Shown: positions 1 to 6,206 of the stretch, one piece after another
Position numbering within the stretch: the first letter of the stretch is position 1
Layout: every line of letters starts with the position of its first letter
From: Angustibacter sp. Root456
Lineage (GTDB): Bacteria; Actinomycetota; Actinomycetes; Actinomycetales; Angustibacteraceae
DNA length: 40,774 bases
Direction: 5' to 3'
Assembly (NCBI RefSeq): GCF_001426435.1
Contig: NZ_LMER01000003.1
Span: forward strand, 1 to 40,774
Notes under the pieces: generated by a model
What the model was told of the DNA's origin: nothing
Seen by the model: only the letters and a program-made list of their open reading frames with translations
Databases searched by the model: none
Translations under genes and position numbers: made by a program

Positions 1-63
1 ACACCACGAGAGGGGTCCACTTTCACACGACGCCAGGGGGTCCGTTTTCACCCGTCGTTGACA
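1..63. mobile_element. Probable terminus of an IS21-like insertion sequence (cut by window edge)
   Basis: Two imperfect 21-bp direct repeats lie at 13-33 and 37-57, 24 bp apart. Each begins GGGGTCC and continues with a TTTCAC core, and about 17 of 21 positions agree. The sequence then ends in TTGACA at 58-63, so read from the other strand the terminus starts TGTCAACGACGGGTG. Multiple short terminal repeats of the GTGAAA-(n)-GGACCCC kind with a TG...CA edge are known from IS21-family ends. The transposase genes would lie left of the window, so the assignment rests on end structure only. Confidence 0.4.
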
Positions 64-87
64 CCAGCCACCGGCGCAGGTGGCGGC

Positions 88-597
88 ATGGTGAAGCGAG
101 GACGCCCGGTCGACCCCGCCGTCTACGCCGACGTCATGGCCGCCGCTCTCGTCGCCTACCGCGTGGACGTCGGCTACGCGGTCGCGATGGCCAGCCGGGC
201 GTCCGTGATCATCCGGAAGAGGCTCGTCTACGAGGTCCGGGCTCAGATCCGCGAAGCCGTCACCGGCGCCATCCAGGAGTGCTCCTGCCGCCCGCAGTTC
301 CGCTGCGACGTGCCAGAGGCGTGCGGTCTCGGTTCGTGCCCTTTCGCCTCTCCGGACTTCGCCGACGTCACCACCCCGGCGACCTCGGTGTCGGCCAAGA
401 GCGGCAAGACGTTCCACCGGCCGCAGCCCGGCCTGGGCCCCCGCTCGTTCGGCGTCGAGCCGCTCATCCGCGAGACGGCAGCCAAGCTGCTCACCAGCCA
501 CCTGAGGAACCCTGGCCGGGCGAGGGAGCGTGACGGCTCACCTGGGCCGCTCTCTGAACCCTCCGGAGGAGTTCAGCCCCTCGGCTGGGGGCAGTAG
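88..597 (+). CDS. Hypothetical protein, first gene after the IS end
   Basis: I do not recognise this 169-residue protein. Codon third positions are strongly GC over the first 130 codons, which supports real coding. I chose ATG 88, which has an AGGTGG ribosome site at 79-84. A TTG at 58 in the same frame lies inside the putative IS terminus, so the gene may have lost an original N-terminus when the IS inserted. Near the start is an RGRP motif (AT-hook-like, residues 4-7). The middle (about residues 65-85) holds five closely spaced cysteines, which could bind metal. The C-terminus is Gly/Pro-rich and looks poorly constrained. It belongs to the integrated element by position. Function unknown. 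Confidence 0.45.
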   Translation: MVKRGRPVDPAVYADVMAAALVAYRVDVGYAVAMASRASVIIRKRLVYEVRAQIREAVTGAIQECSCRPQFRCDVPEACGLGSCPFASPDFADVTTPATSVSAKSGKTFHRPQPGLGPRSFGVEPLIRETAAKLLTSHLRNPGRARERDGSPGPLSEPSGGVQPLGWGQ

Positions 598-649
598 GGT
601 CCAGCCGCCCGCTCCTGTAGGCGCTCAGGGGCGGCGCGCCCACCGACGT

Positions 650-874
650 TCAGCAACTGGTCACTCGTGTGCACTCGGTCGTCATCCACTCAGTCACGAG
701 CCAGCGCAGCGCGACCAGCACGAGAGCAAGGAGCGCGAGCACAACAACAACATGTATGAGAGCGCTAACGCCCATGCAAAGCGCTGACCAGAGTCGCGAC
801 CGCAGCCTCTTGGCTGACCGGCCATCTTGTGACCGACCTGACTCCTTGAGGCCAGTGCCATCCGCAACGCTCAT
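650..874 (-). CDS. Small single-pass membrane protein (candidate)
   Basis: This 74-residue frame reads on the minus strand from ATG 874 to TGA 650. A GAGG ribosome site lies 5 bases before the start on that strand. The N-terminal third is polar and basic (an AKRLRSR stretch just before the membrane). It is followed by one long hydrophobic helix that contains the run HVVVVLALLALVLVALRW, then a short tail with two cysteines. A basic flank followed by about 25 hydrophobic residues is typical of a real type II-like membrane protein and unlikely by chance in this composition. The plus-strand frame over the same bases has a Ser/Arg-rich, non-protein-like translation. Third-position GC is only moderate, as expected for acquired DNA. 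Function unknown; it could be a small inner-membrane partner of the element. Confidence 0.4.
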   Translation of the reverse strand: MSVADGTGLKESGRSQDGRSAKRLRSRLWSALCMGVSALIHVVVVLALLALVLVALRWLVTEWMTTECTRVTSC

Positions 875-1205
875 CGCGGCCTCGTCCAGATCGCTTCGCT
901 CGAGCCGATGTCCACGCATGCATGGGCCGGTGGCGTCCGATGCTTCGGCACTGGTCGGCTGTCGGCTGTCTGCCACGTTCGTGGATCGACCCATTCAAGA
1001 TGAACTTGAGTTCCAGTCAACGCGCCATTGCGGGCACCGATACGGATGGCTCCGCTGCCGATCCGCGGTGAGCGACCGCGCGGCTCGCGTCCAGCGCCCA
1101 CCCGCCATCGGCCTCGACGCCTCTGCGAGGTGCGCGGGTCGGTCGGCGCTGATGGAGCAGCACACACTCCGAGGTCTCGACGGGCCAGCATCCGATAGTC
1201 CCGGC
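875..1205. promoter_or_regulatory. Divergent intergenic region with two inverted repeats
   Basis: About 330 bases separate the minus-strand membrane gene from the plus-strand gene at 1206. Two compact inverted repeats stand close together: CCACG-TT-CGTGG at 973-984 and TCAAG-ATGAA-CTTGA at 995-1009. Both look like operator half-sites for a dimeric regulator. The stretch around 985-1025 is more AT-rich than its surroundings. I see no gene in it: the plus-frame translation is rich in Ser/Arg/Cys and not protein-like. Confidence 0.25.
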
Positions 1206-1436
1206 ATGACGCTCTGGCTCAACTCCGCAGCCCTTGCCCGCTCGCGCCTCTCCCGCCGCGACGTGCTGGCCCTGACGAGCGAGGGGTTCGGCAGCCGCGC
1301 CTACGAGCCCAGCGACGAGCCCGAACTCCTGTTGGCGGACCTCGGCGCGCCGACCGTCATCTACGTAAGCCAGCAGGTCGACCGCTACAGCGCCATGTGG
1401 CAGGCGCTCAACGGCCATCACCCGATGGACGACTGA
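1206..1436 (+). CDS. Hypothetical protein, 76 aa
   Basis: This short frame has codon use consistent with coding from ATG 1206 onward. The same frame is open upstream to about 669, but that part has a Ser/Arg/Cys-rich composition unlike a protein, so I take the internal ATG. The product begins with a helical segment containing LSRRDVLALTSEGFG, followed by an acidic stretch and a hydrophobic strand (PTVIYVS). This could be a small winged-helix or adaptor protein, but I do not recognise a family. Its stop at 1434-1436 is two bases from the ATG of the next gene, so the two are probably translationally coupled and belong to one small operon of the element. No strong ribosome site is visible. Confidence 0.45.
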   Translation: MTLWLNSAALARSRLSRRDVLALTSEGFGSRAYEPSDEPELLLADLGAPTVIYVSQQVDRYSAMWQALNGHHPMDD

Positions 1437-1438
1437 CC

Positions 1439-2059
1439 ATGTCCACGCCCTGCACCGTCTGCCGGCTTCCAGCCATCCCGCGAGCGCGGGTGGTCGAGCT
1501 GCACCGCAGCGGCGAGACCCTGCGGAGCATCGCGGCCACCATGACCGCCGAGGGCCACAGACTGTCGAAAGACGCTATTGCCAGACATATCGGGCGCTGT
1601 ACCGCACCGCATGATGAGGTCGACCTGGCACCGGACCCGGCTGGCCTCACGGTCGCTATCGCCGCCCGCGACGCCCTGAAGGGCTGGCCCTCGATCGCTC
1701 GCCGCCTCGCCGAACGGCTCTACGCCGACGGCGCGGACGCCGCCGCTGACATCGTCGCGTCATCGCTGCCGGAGACCATGCACTCCACCACCACGCGCAT
1801 CGTCGGGACGCCGGTCCAGCAGCGGCTGGAGGCTGAAGCGCTCGCTGCGTCGTGCGCCGCCGTGCTGGGGTCTCACCCACAGGTCGCTCGCGACATCGCA
1901 GCGAGCCTCCGCGCCCGTGGCGCCCTCGACCTGGCAGACGGCTTCCTGCGCCTCGCCAGCGACTCCGAACGTGCTCCGCGGCCCCCGGCGTCCGCCGACC
2001 TCAAGCCGAGGCCCGAGGGATCCGCCTCGCCACGGCCGTCCGCCCTCGGGCCTCACTAG
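1439..2059 (+). CDS. Hypothetical protein with zinc-finger-like and helix-turn-helix-like N-terminus
   Basis: The 206-residue product starts MSTPCTVCRLP, giving a Cys-x2-Cys pair at residues 5 and 8. It then has a segment (about 15-50) that reads like a resolvase-style helix-turn-helix (VVELHRSGETLRSIAATM, then a second helix ending in IARHIGRC). CxxC plus a later His/Cys suggests a small zinc site, so this may be a DNA-binding or regulatory protein of the element. The C-terminal two thirds is Ala-rich and helical. ATG 1439 was chosen because it follows the previous stop by two bases. An in-frame start at 1397 would overlap the upstream gene. Family not recognised; the DNA-binding role is inferred from the N-terminal pattern only. 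Confidence 0.5.
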   Translation: MSTPCTVCRLPAIPRARVVELHRSGETLRSIAATMTAEGHRLSKDAIARHIGRCTAPHDEVDLAPDPAGLTVAIAARDALKGWPSIARRLAERLYADGADAAADIVASSLPETMHSTTTRIVGTPVQQRLEAEALAASCAAVLGSHPQVARDIAASLRARGALDLADGFLRLASDSERAPRPPASADLKPRPEGSASPRPSALGPH

Positions 2060-2076
2060 ACACACAAGGAGCAGTC

Positions 2077-2517
2077 ATGACCAAGATCGCGCAGTCACAG
2101 GGCGAGACCGGGGTGATGGTGCACTTCCTCGGCACCGTCGCCGTCCACACAGGCATGGGACCGGCCCAGGTGTCCATCCTGTGCGAGCACGGCAGCGAAT
2201 TCCTTCTCACCGCCGAGATCATCGCCGCCAACCGGGGGAGGGATGGCCGCTGGCGTCTGCTTGAGCTGCTCGGAGACGACGAGGGCCAGCGACGAGAGTT
2301 TGGCCGAGTGTTGATGCGCCCCGGCCCGTGGCCGACCGGCGTGGAACGTATCGAGCCCGGCTCCTTCGCCTGGGACCAAGCACGCGCCGATGCCCGCGCC
2401 GCCGCCAATACCCTGCCGACCGAGCGCGAGCGCACCGAGGCCCTCGCCAAGGTGCGAGCGAAGTACGGCATCGACCCGTCTGCCTGCTCGCGCACGCTCG
2501 GCTACGTCAACCGGTGA
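2077..2517 (+). CDS. Hypothetical protein, 146 aa
   Basis: ATG 2077 has a clear ribosome site, AAGGAG at 2065-2070. The gene follows the previous stop by 17 bases and overlaps the next gene by four (GTGA at 2514-2517), so it is part of the same operon. The product has a beta-rich N-terminal half with a single Cys (VSILCEHGSEF) and a charged helical C-terminal half containing ARADARAAANTLPTERER and a short Cys-containing end. It is not a family I can name. An upstream in-frame extension to 1852 is rejected because it overlaps the preceding gene in full and its translation is Arg/Pro-rich. Confidence 0.5.
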   Translation: MTKIAQSQGETGVMVHFLGTVAVHTGMGPAQVSILCEHGSEFLLTAEIIAANRGRDGRWRLLELLGDDEGQRREFGRVLMRPGPWPTGVERIEPGSFAWDQARADARAAANTLPTERERTEALAKVRAKYGIDPSACSRTLGYVNR

Positions 2518-2966
2518 CTTCCAACAAGGCGGCCACGGCCCGCTTCCGAGACGACGTCATCGACTACCTGCGACGGCACGGCCATCCCGAGGCCGCCCGG
2601 CGACCCGAGCCCAAGGAGCCCACCCCCGCCGACCGCCTCGCTCTCCCGGCGGGTTCCATCGTCCTCGACGCACCATGGACGATCCTCGTCCGTAACGAGC
2701 GGACCATGGACCTGTCCGGAGCCCTGACCTCCGCAGCGAAGGCAGCAGCCCACGACGGCCACCAGTTGTACGGCTGCATCCAGCATCGCCGTGGCCGCTC
2801 GGTCGAGGACGCATACGTGACGATGCCGCTGCGCGTCTGGAGCGCGTGGACCAACGGGGTCATAGCGCAGGCCGCCGCCAACGCGCCGTCCTCGGTTCCG
2901 TGTCCTGCTACGCCACCAGCCACGGCAGCCCTGATCCGAGCGAGCGTTGCGCCTCCGCACTCCTGA
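2514..2966 (+). CDS. Resolvase/nuclease-like phage-type protein, possibly inactive
   Basis: This 150-residue product starts at a GTG that overlaps the previous stop (GTGA, 2514-2517). Its layout resembles the small Holliday-junction-resolvase-like nucleases of actinophages as I recall them: an N-terminal FRDDVIDYLRRHGHPEAARR helix, a strand region (GSIVLDAPWTILVRNER), a helix (LSGALTSAAKAAAHDG), and a final HRRGRSVEDAYVTM block. In those enzymes the strand region carries an Asp and an I-E-x-K motif. Here the corresponding positions look like Ser and V-R-N, so the catalytic residues appear to be missing. This is pattern memory, not an alignment. It may be a degenerate or repurposed nuclease fold, or only a look-alike. 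The C-terminal 30 residues are Ala/Pro-rich and unconserved in appearance. Confidence 0.4.
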   Translation: MTSNKAATARFRDDVIDYLRRHGHPEAARRPEPKEPTPADRLALPAGSIVLDAPWTILVRNERTMDLSGALTSAAKAAAHDGHQLYGCIQHRRGRSVEDAYVTMPLRVWSAWTNGVIAQAAANAPSSVPCPATPPATAALIRASVAPPHS

Positions 2967-3041
2967 ATTGGTGACCGCCGCGCTCATGTGAGACATGTTG
3001 CGCCAGTAAGGCTTTGGCGTACACAAGGCAACCAACGCGGG

Positions 3042-3047
3042 TAGAAT
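3042..3047 (+). promoter_or_regulatory. Possible -10 box upstream of the integrase
   Basis: TAGAAT at 3042-3047 stands in a locally AT-richer intergenic stretch (2967-3156) before the integrase. It fits the TAnnnT actinobacterial -10 pattern. No convincing -35 is seen at 16-18 bases upstream. The call rests on the hexamer and its position. Confidence 0.25.
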
Positions 3048-3052
3048 TGGTC

Positions 3053-3160
3053 ATGTACCGACTACTCACGATCAACCACCGCTCGCGCTGTCGGCCTAGC
3101 CTCGGCGGACAACTTCTCCGCTCATCGGTAGTAAGCAAGATGAGCGAGGAAACCGAGTGA
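3053..3160 (+). CDS. Possible 35-codon leader ORF overlapping the integrase start
   Basis: ATG 3053 opens a 35-residue frame (starts MYRLLTINHRSRC) whose TGA at 3158-3160 overlaps the integrase GTG at 3157-3159 in a GTGA junction. In many integrative elements a small xis gene overlaps int in this way, but this product is shorter than known excisionases and shows no helix-turn-helix. Third codon positions are not GC-biased. It could be a coupling leader or chance. Confidence 0.2.
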   Translation: MYRLLTINHRSRCRPSLGGQLLRSSVVSKMSEETE

Positions 3161-4287
3161 CCACCCCACGCAAGCGCCGACGCTTCGGCTCCGTCCGTCA
3201 GCAAGCCAACGGCCGATGGCAAGCCCGCTACAAGGGACCGGACGGCCGAGAGCGTCAGGCAGACCGCACCTTCCCGACCCGCCGCCAGGCCGAGGTCGAA
3301 CTCGACGCCATCGAGCAGCGCATGCGCACGGGCCGCTGGTTCGACCCCAAGGACCAGGCGACCCGGCTCTCCGAGTACGCCGAGCGCGTCATCGCTGGGC
3401 GGACCCTAGCCGTGCGCACTCGCGAGCTGTACGACGACCTCCTCCGGCTGCACATCGTGCCCGTGTTGGGCGACTACCCCATCGGGAAGGTGCGGCCAGC
3501 CGACGTTGAGCGCTGGCGCGCTGGCCGGCTCAAGGTGACAGGAAAGGCCCGTACCCGCCAGGCCTACGCGCTACTGCGCTCGGTGTTCCGCGAAGCGGTG
3601 GACGACGGCCTCGTCCCCAGCAACCCCTGCCGCATCCGTGGGGCCGGCGTCGCCAAGGCGCCCGAGCGCCCCTACGTCGCACCTAAGGAGGCCGCCGCGC
3701 TCATCGCCGCCATGCCCGCCCATATGCACGTGATGACCACCGTCACCCTGTTCGGGCACCTGCGGCTGGGGGAGGTGCTCGGGCTCCGCCGAGGTGACTT
3801 CAACCCGGACGCCCGCACCCTTCGCGTCGAGCGGCAGTTGGTCCGCCTCAAGGACGGGTCGACCCAGATCACCGACACCAAGACGGGGCAGGCTCGGACG
3901 GTCACGCTCCCGCCAGGAGTCGCCGCCGACCTCGCCGAGCACCTGGCCGCGAACCTCGCCCTGCCCTCGGCTCCGATGTTCACCCACCCGAGCGGCCTTC
4001 CACTGGCCCGCCATCACATCGGTCTCGCTTGGCGCAAGGCTCGCGCCGAGGTGGGTCTGCCGACCGTTCATTTCCACGACTTCCGGCACGCCGGACTGAC
4101 GTACGCCGCCCAGGCCGGAGCGACCCTCAAGGAGCTGCAGGCGCGGGCCGGGCACCGCACGGTCGCAGCGAGCATGGTCTACCAGCACGTTGCCGAGAGC
4201 CGTGACGTCGAGATCGCTAACCGGCTGTCCGCGTTCGCCGTGCCGCTGCCCAAGGCGGCCGGCTCGGAGGCGAACTCCACGCGTTAG
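3157..4287 (+). CDS. int: Tyrosine-type site-specific integrase
   Basis: The 376-residue product is a phage/ICE-type tyrosine recombinase. An N-terminal arm-binding region (about 8-60, with GSVRQQANGRWQARYKGPDG) is followed by a SAM-like core-binding domain (about 70-165) and the catalytic domain. The full active-site set is visible: R203 in GHLRLGE, K242 in DTKTG, H307 and R310 in HFHDFRH, H333 in ARAGHR, and the nucleophile Y342 in MVYQH. GTG 3157 is chosen because GAGGA stands 6 bases before it. The gene ends about 115 bases from the 3' end of tRNA-Gly, the classic position for an integrase that recombines within a tRNA gene. It should catalyse integration, and with an excisionase also excision, of the element that extends left of the window. 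It looks intact and functional. Confidence 0.93.
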   Translation: MTTPRKRRRFGSVRQQANGRWQARYKGPDGRERQADRTFPTRRQAEVELDAIEQRMRTGRWFDPKDQATRLSEYAERVIAGRTLAVRTRELYDDLLRLHIVPVLGDYPIGKVRPADVERWRAGRLKVTGKARTRQAYALLRSVFREAVDDGLVPSNPCRIRGAGVAKAPERPYVAPKEAAALIAAMPAHMHVMTTVTLFGHLRLGEVLGLRRGDFNPDARTLRVERQLVRLKDGSTQITDTKTGQARTVTLPPGVAADLAEHLAANLALPSAPMFTHPSGLPLARHHIGLAWRKARAEVGLPTVHFHDFRHAGLTYAAQAGATLKELQARAGHRTVAASMVYQHVAESRDVEIANRLSAFAVPLPKAAGSEANSTR

Positions 4288-4371
4288 TGGCTCTCCGGTG
4301 GCTCTGCCCCTGTCCGGCACCTCAGCCGCTCGACGGAGCCAAGCCACGGTTGCGCAGTGTTTGCCCAGGTG

Positions 4372-4411
4372 AGAGAGCGTGGGAGCAGCGTCTCCGATCA
4401 GAGAGCGGATG
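4372..4411. other. Probable attachment junction (att) at tRNA-Gly 3' end
   Basis: Between the integrase stop and the tRNA an 8-bp direct repeat AGAGAGCG occurs at 4372-4379 and again at 4400-4407, where it runs into the tRNA-Gly acceptor stem. An imperfect GGAG...CTCC inverted repeat lies between. Tyrosine integrases of such elements usually recombine in the tRNA 3' half, so the crossover core probably starts within 4404-4440. The matching copy at the other end lies outside the window, so the exact core cannot be set. Confidence 0.35.
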
Positions 4412-4474
4412 ACGGGAATCGAACCCGCGTAGCCAGTTTGGAAGACTGGGGCTCTACCATTGAGCTACATCCGC
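4404..4474 (-). tRNA. tRNA-Gly(TCC)
   Basis: The minus strand reads GCGGATG at the 5' acceptor arm (4474 down to 4468), pairing with CATCCGC at the 3' end. It has a D arm GCTC...GAGC, anticodon loop CTTCCAA (anticodon TCC, complement at 4440-4442), and a T arm with loop TTCGATT. The length is 71 without CCA, which is not encoded. It decodes GGA/GGG glycine codons. Its 3' end faces the integrase and probably serves as the integration target. It is transcribed away from tRNA-Pro, with 95 bases between them for two divergent promoters. Confidence 0.95.
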
Positions 4475-4569
4475 GTGCGGTCCGGTCGACGTCAGTCGTC
4501 GTCCGGAGCGGTCCGCCGTCCCAGGGTACCGGCCTCGCGGTCGGCTTCGGACGACGGTCGGCGCGCGGG

Positions 4570-4646
4570 CGGGGTGTGGCGCAGTTTGGTAGCGCGTCCG
4601 CTTTGGGAGCGGAAGGCCCCCGGTTCAAATCCGGGTACCCCGACCA
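4570..4646 (+). tRNA. tRNA-Pro(TGG)
   Basis: The acceptor arm CGGGGTG (4570-4576) pairs with TACCCCG near 4642. The anticodon loop TTTGGGA gives anticodon TGG at 4604-4606, and the T loop is TTCAAAT. The discriminator is A4643, and CCA is encoded at 4644-4646. The total is 77 bases, usual for this species. It decodes CCN proline codons, mainly CCA/CCG. A 14-bp tandem repeat starts at its 3' terminus. Confidence 0.95.
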
Positions 4647-4709
4647 GCACGACCCCAGCACGATCCGACCAGCACGATCCGACCAGCACGATCCGACCAG
4701 CACGATTGG
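4643..4709 (+). repeat. 14-bp tandem repeat growing out of the tRNA-Pro 3' end
   Basis: The unit ACCAGCACGATCCG is present at 4668-4681 and 4682-4695. A one-mismatch copy is at 4654-4667, a truncated copy at 4643-4653, and a diverged copy at 4696-4709. The first copy contains the discriminator base and CCA of tRNA-Pro, so the array looks like iterated duplication of the tRNA 3' terminus plus eight downstream bases. It lies between tRNA-Pro and tig. It forms no obvious hairpin. Confidence 0.75.
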
Positions 4710-4791
4710 GTGGGCGCGCGCGGCGCCGATAGCATGGTCGATCGCGTGCCCGATCCCGCCACGCCGATCGCAACCCCAGGAGACCAGCGCA

Positions 4792-6141
4792 GTGAAGAGT
4801 GCCGTCGAGAACCTCAACCCCACCCGGGTGAAGCTCACCGTCGAGGTGCCGTTCGACGAGCTCAAGCCGAGCCTGGACGCCGCCTACAAGACCATCGCGA
4901 CGCAGGTGCAGATCCCCGGGTTCCGTCGGGGCAAGGTGCCGGCGCGCATCATCGACCAGCGGGTCGGCCGTGGCGCCGTCCTGGAGGAGGCGATCAACTC
5001 CGCGCTGCCCACCTTCTACGGTCAGGCCGTCGAGGAGGCCAAGATCCGCCCCCTCGGCCAGCCCGAGGTCGAGATCACCGAGGCGCCCGACCCGGCGTCG
5101 GACGGTGACCTGAAGTTCAGCATCGAGGTCGACGTGCGCCCCGACGTGCAGGTGCCCGACTTCTCGACCCTCAGCGTCACGGTCGACGACGTCGCCGTGG
5201 CCGACGACGACGTCGACGCCGAGATCACCGCGCTGCGCCAGCGCTTCGGCACCCTCGTGGGTGTCGAGCGCGCCGCCGCTGAGGGCGACTTCGTCTCGAT
5301 CGACCTCAAGGCCGACATCGACGGCGACGAGATCGACGCCGTCACCGGGGTGTCGTACGAGATCGGCAGCAAGAACATGCTCGAGGGCCTCGACGAGGCG
5401 CTGGTCGGCATGAGCGCGGGGGAGACCAAGACCTTCACCGCGCCGCTCGCGGGCGGCGACCGCGAGGGTCAGGACGCCGAGGTCACCGTCACGGTGCAGT
5501 CGGTCAAGGAGCGCGAGCTGCCCGAGCTCGACGACGACTTCGCCCAGCTCGCCAGCGAGTTCGACACCCTCGACGAGCTCACCGCCGACATCCGCGGCCA
5601 GGTCGAGCGCGCCAAGAAGATGCAGCAGGGCGTGCAGGCCCGCGACAAGGTGCTCGACGCCCTGCTCGAGGCAGCCGACATCCCGGTGCCGCCGGCGCTG
5701 GTCGAGGCCGAGGTGCACTCGCACCTGGAGAACGAGAACCGGCTCGAGGACGACGAGCACCGCGCCGAGGTCAGCGAGAACGCCACCAAGGCCCTGCAGG
5801 CGCAGTTCCTGCTCGACGCCATCGTCGAGCAGGAGAAGGTCTCGGTGACCCAGCCCGAGCTCGTCGAGTACCTCGTGATGAGCGCCCAGCAGTACGGCAT
5901 GTCGCCCGACGCCTTCGCCAAGGCGGTCGACGAGGCCGGCCAGGTGCAGGCCATGGTGGCTGAGGTCGCCCGCCGCAAGGCGCTCGCCGTCGCGCTGGAG
6001 CAGGCCAAGGTCACCGACGAGAGCGGCAACACCGTCGACCTCGAGGCCCTGCGCCCGCAGGCCGACGAGGTGGCCGACCTCGAGCAGTCCGACGAGGAGT
6101 CCGACGAGGACGCCGACGAGGACACCGAGCACACGCACTGA
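4792..6141 (+). CDS. tig: Trigger factor, ribosome-associated chaperone and prolyl isomerase
   Basis: The product (449 residues from GTG 4792) binds the ribosome at L23 and shields nascent chains. Domains are in the usual order. The N-terminal ribosome-binding domain carries the signature loop PGFRRGKVP (about residues 43-51). The FKBP-type PPIase domain (about 155-240) includes EGDFVSIDLKADIDG. The helical C-terminal chaperone domain follows and ends in a very acidic tail. GTG 4792 is preceded by AGGAGA at 4778-4783. Longer in-frame starts would run through both tRNA genes and are rejected. The gene lies upstream of clpP1P2X as in most bacteria, but here a convergent MOSC gene stands between. 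A strong hairpin terminator follows. Confidence 0.97.
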   Translation: MKSAVENLNPTRVKLTVEVPFDELKPSLDAAYKTIATQVQIPGFRRGKVPARIIDQRVGRGAVLEEAINSALPTFYGQAVEEAKIRPLGQPEVEITEAPDPASDGDLKFSIEVDVRPDVQVPDFSTLSVTVDDVAVADDDVDAEITALRQRFGTLVGVERAAAEGDFVSIDLKADIDGDEIDAVTGVSYEIGSKNMLEGLDEALVGMSAGETKTFTAPLAGGDREGQDAEVTVTVQSVKERELPELDDDFAQLASEFDTLDELTADIRGQVERAKKMQQGVQARDKVLDALLEAADIPVPPALVEAEVHSHLENENRLEDDEHRAEVSENATKALQAQFLLDAIVEQEKVSVTQPELVEYLVMSAQQYGMSPDAFAKAVDEAGQVQAMVAEVARRKALAVALEQAKVTDESGNTVDLEALRPQADEVADLEQSDEESDEDADEDTEHTH

Positions 6142-6154
6142 GCATCACCGCACC

Positions 6155-6181
6155 AGGGCCCCGGACGACGTCCGGGGCCCT
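6155..6181. terminator. Bidirectional terminator between tig and the MOSC gene
   Basis: A perfect 12-bp stem (AGGGCCCCGGAC at 6155-6166 with its complement at 6170-6181) closes a GAC loop. It sits between two convergent genes, 14 bases after the tig stop and 26 before the MOSC stop, so it can serve both. It has only a short T run, as is usual in high-GC actinobacteria. Confidence 0.8.
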
Positions 6182-6206
6182 TCGCGCGTCCGCGGCTGGC
6201 GAGTGG

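Noticed and set aside
669-1205. Upstream half of the long plus frame ending at 1436
   Set aside because: Composition (Ser/Arg/Cys-rich) is unlike a protein and the opposite strand shows a plausible membrane protein; only the part from 1206 looks coding.
4357-4791. N-terminal extension of trigger factor over the tRNA region
   Set aside because: It would read through tRNA-Gly, tRNA-Pro and the tandem repeat; GTG 4792 has a good ribosome site and gives the normal length.
4492-6138. Long minus-strand frame opposite tig
   Set aside because: Translation is a low-complexity Leu/Val/Asp/Gly mixture caused by the strong third-position bias of tig; no start signal or domain.
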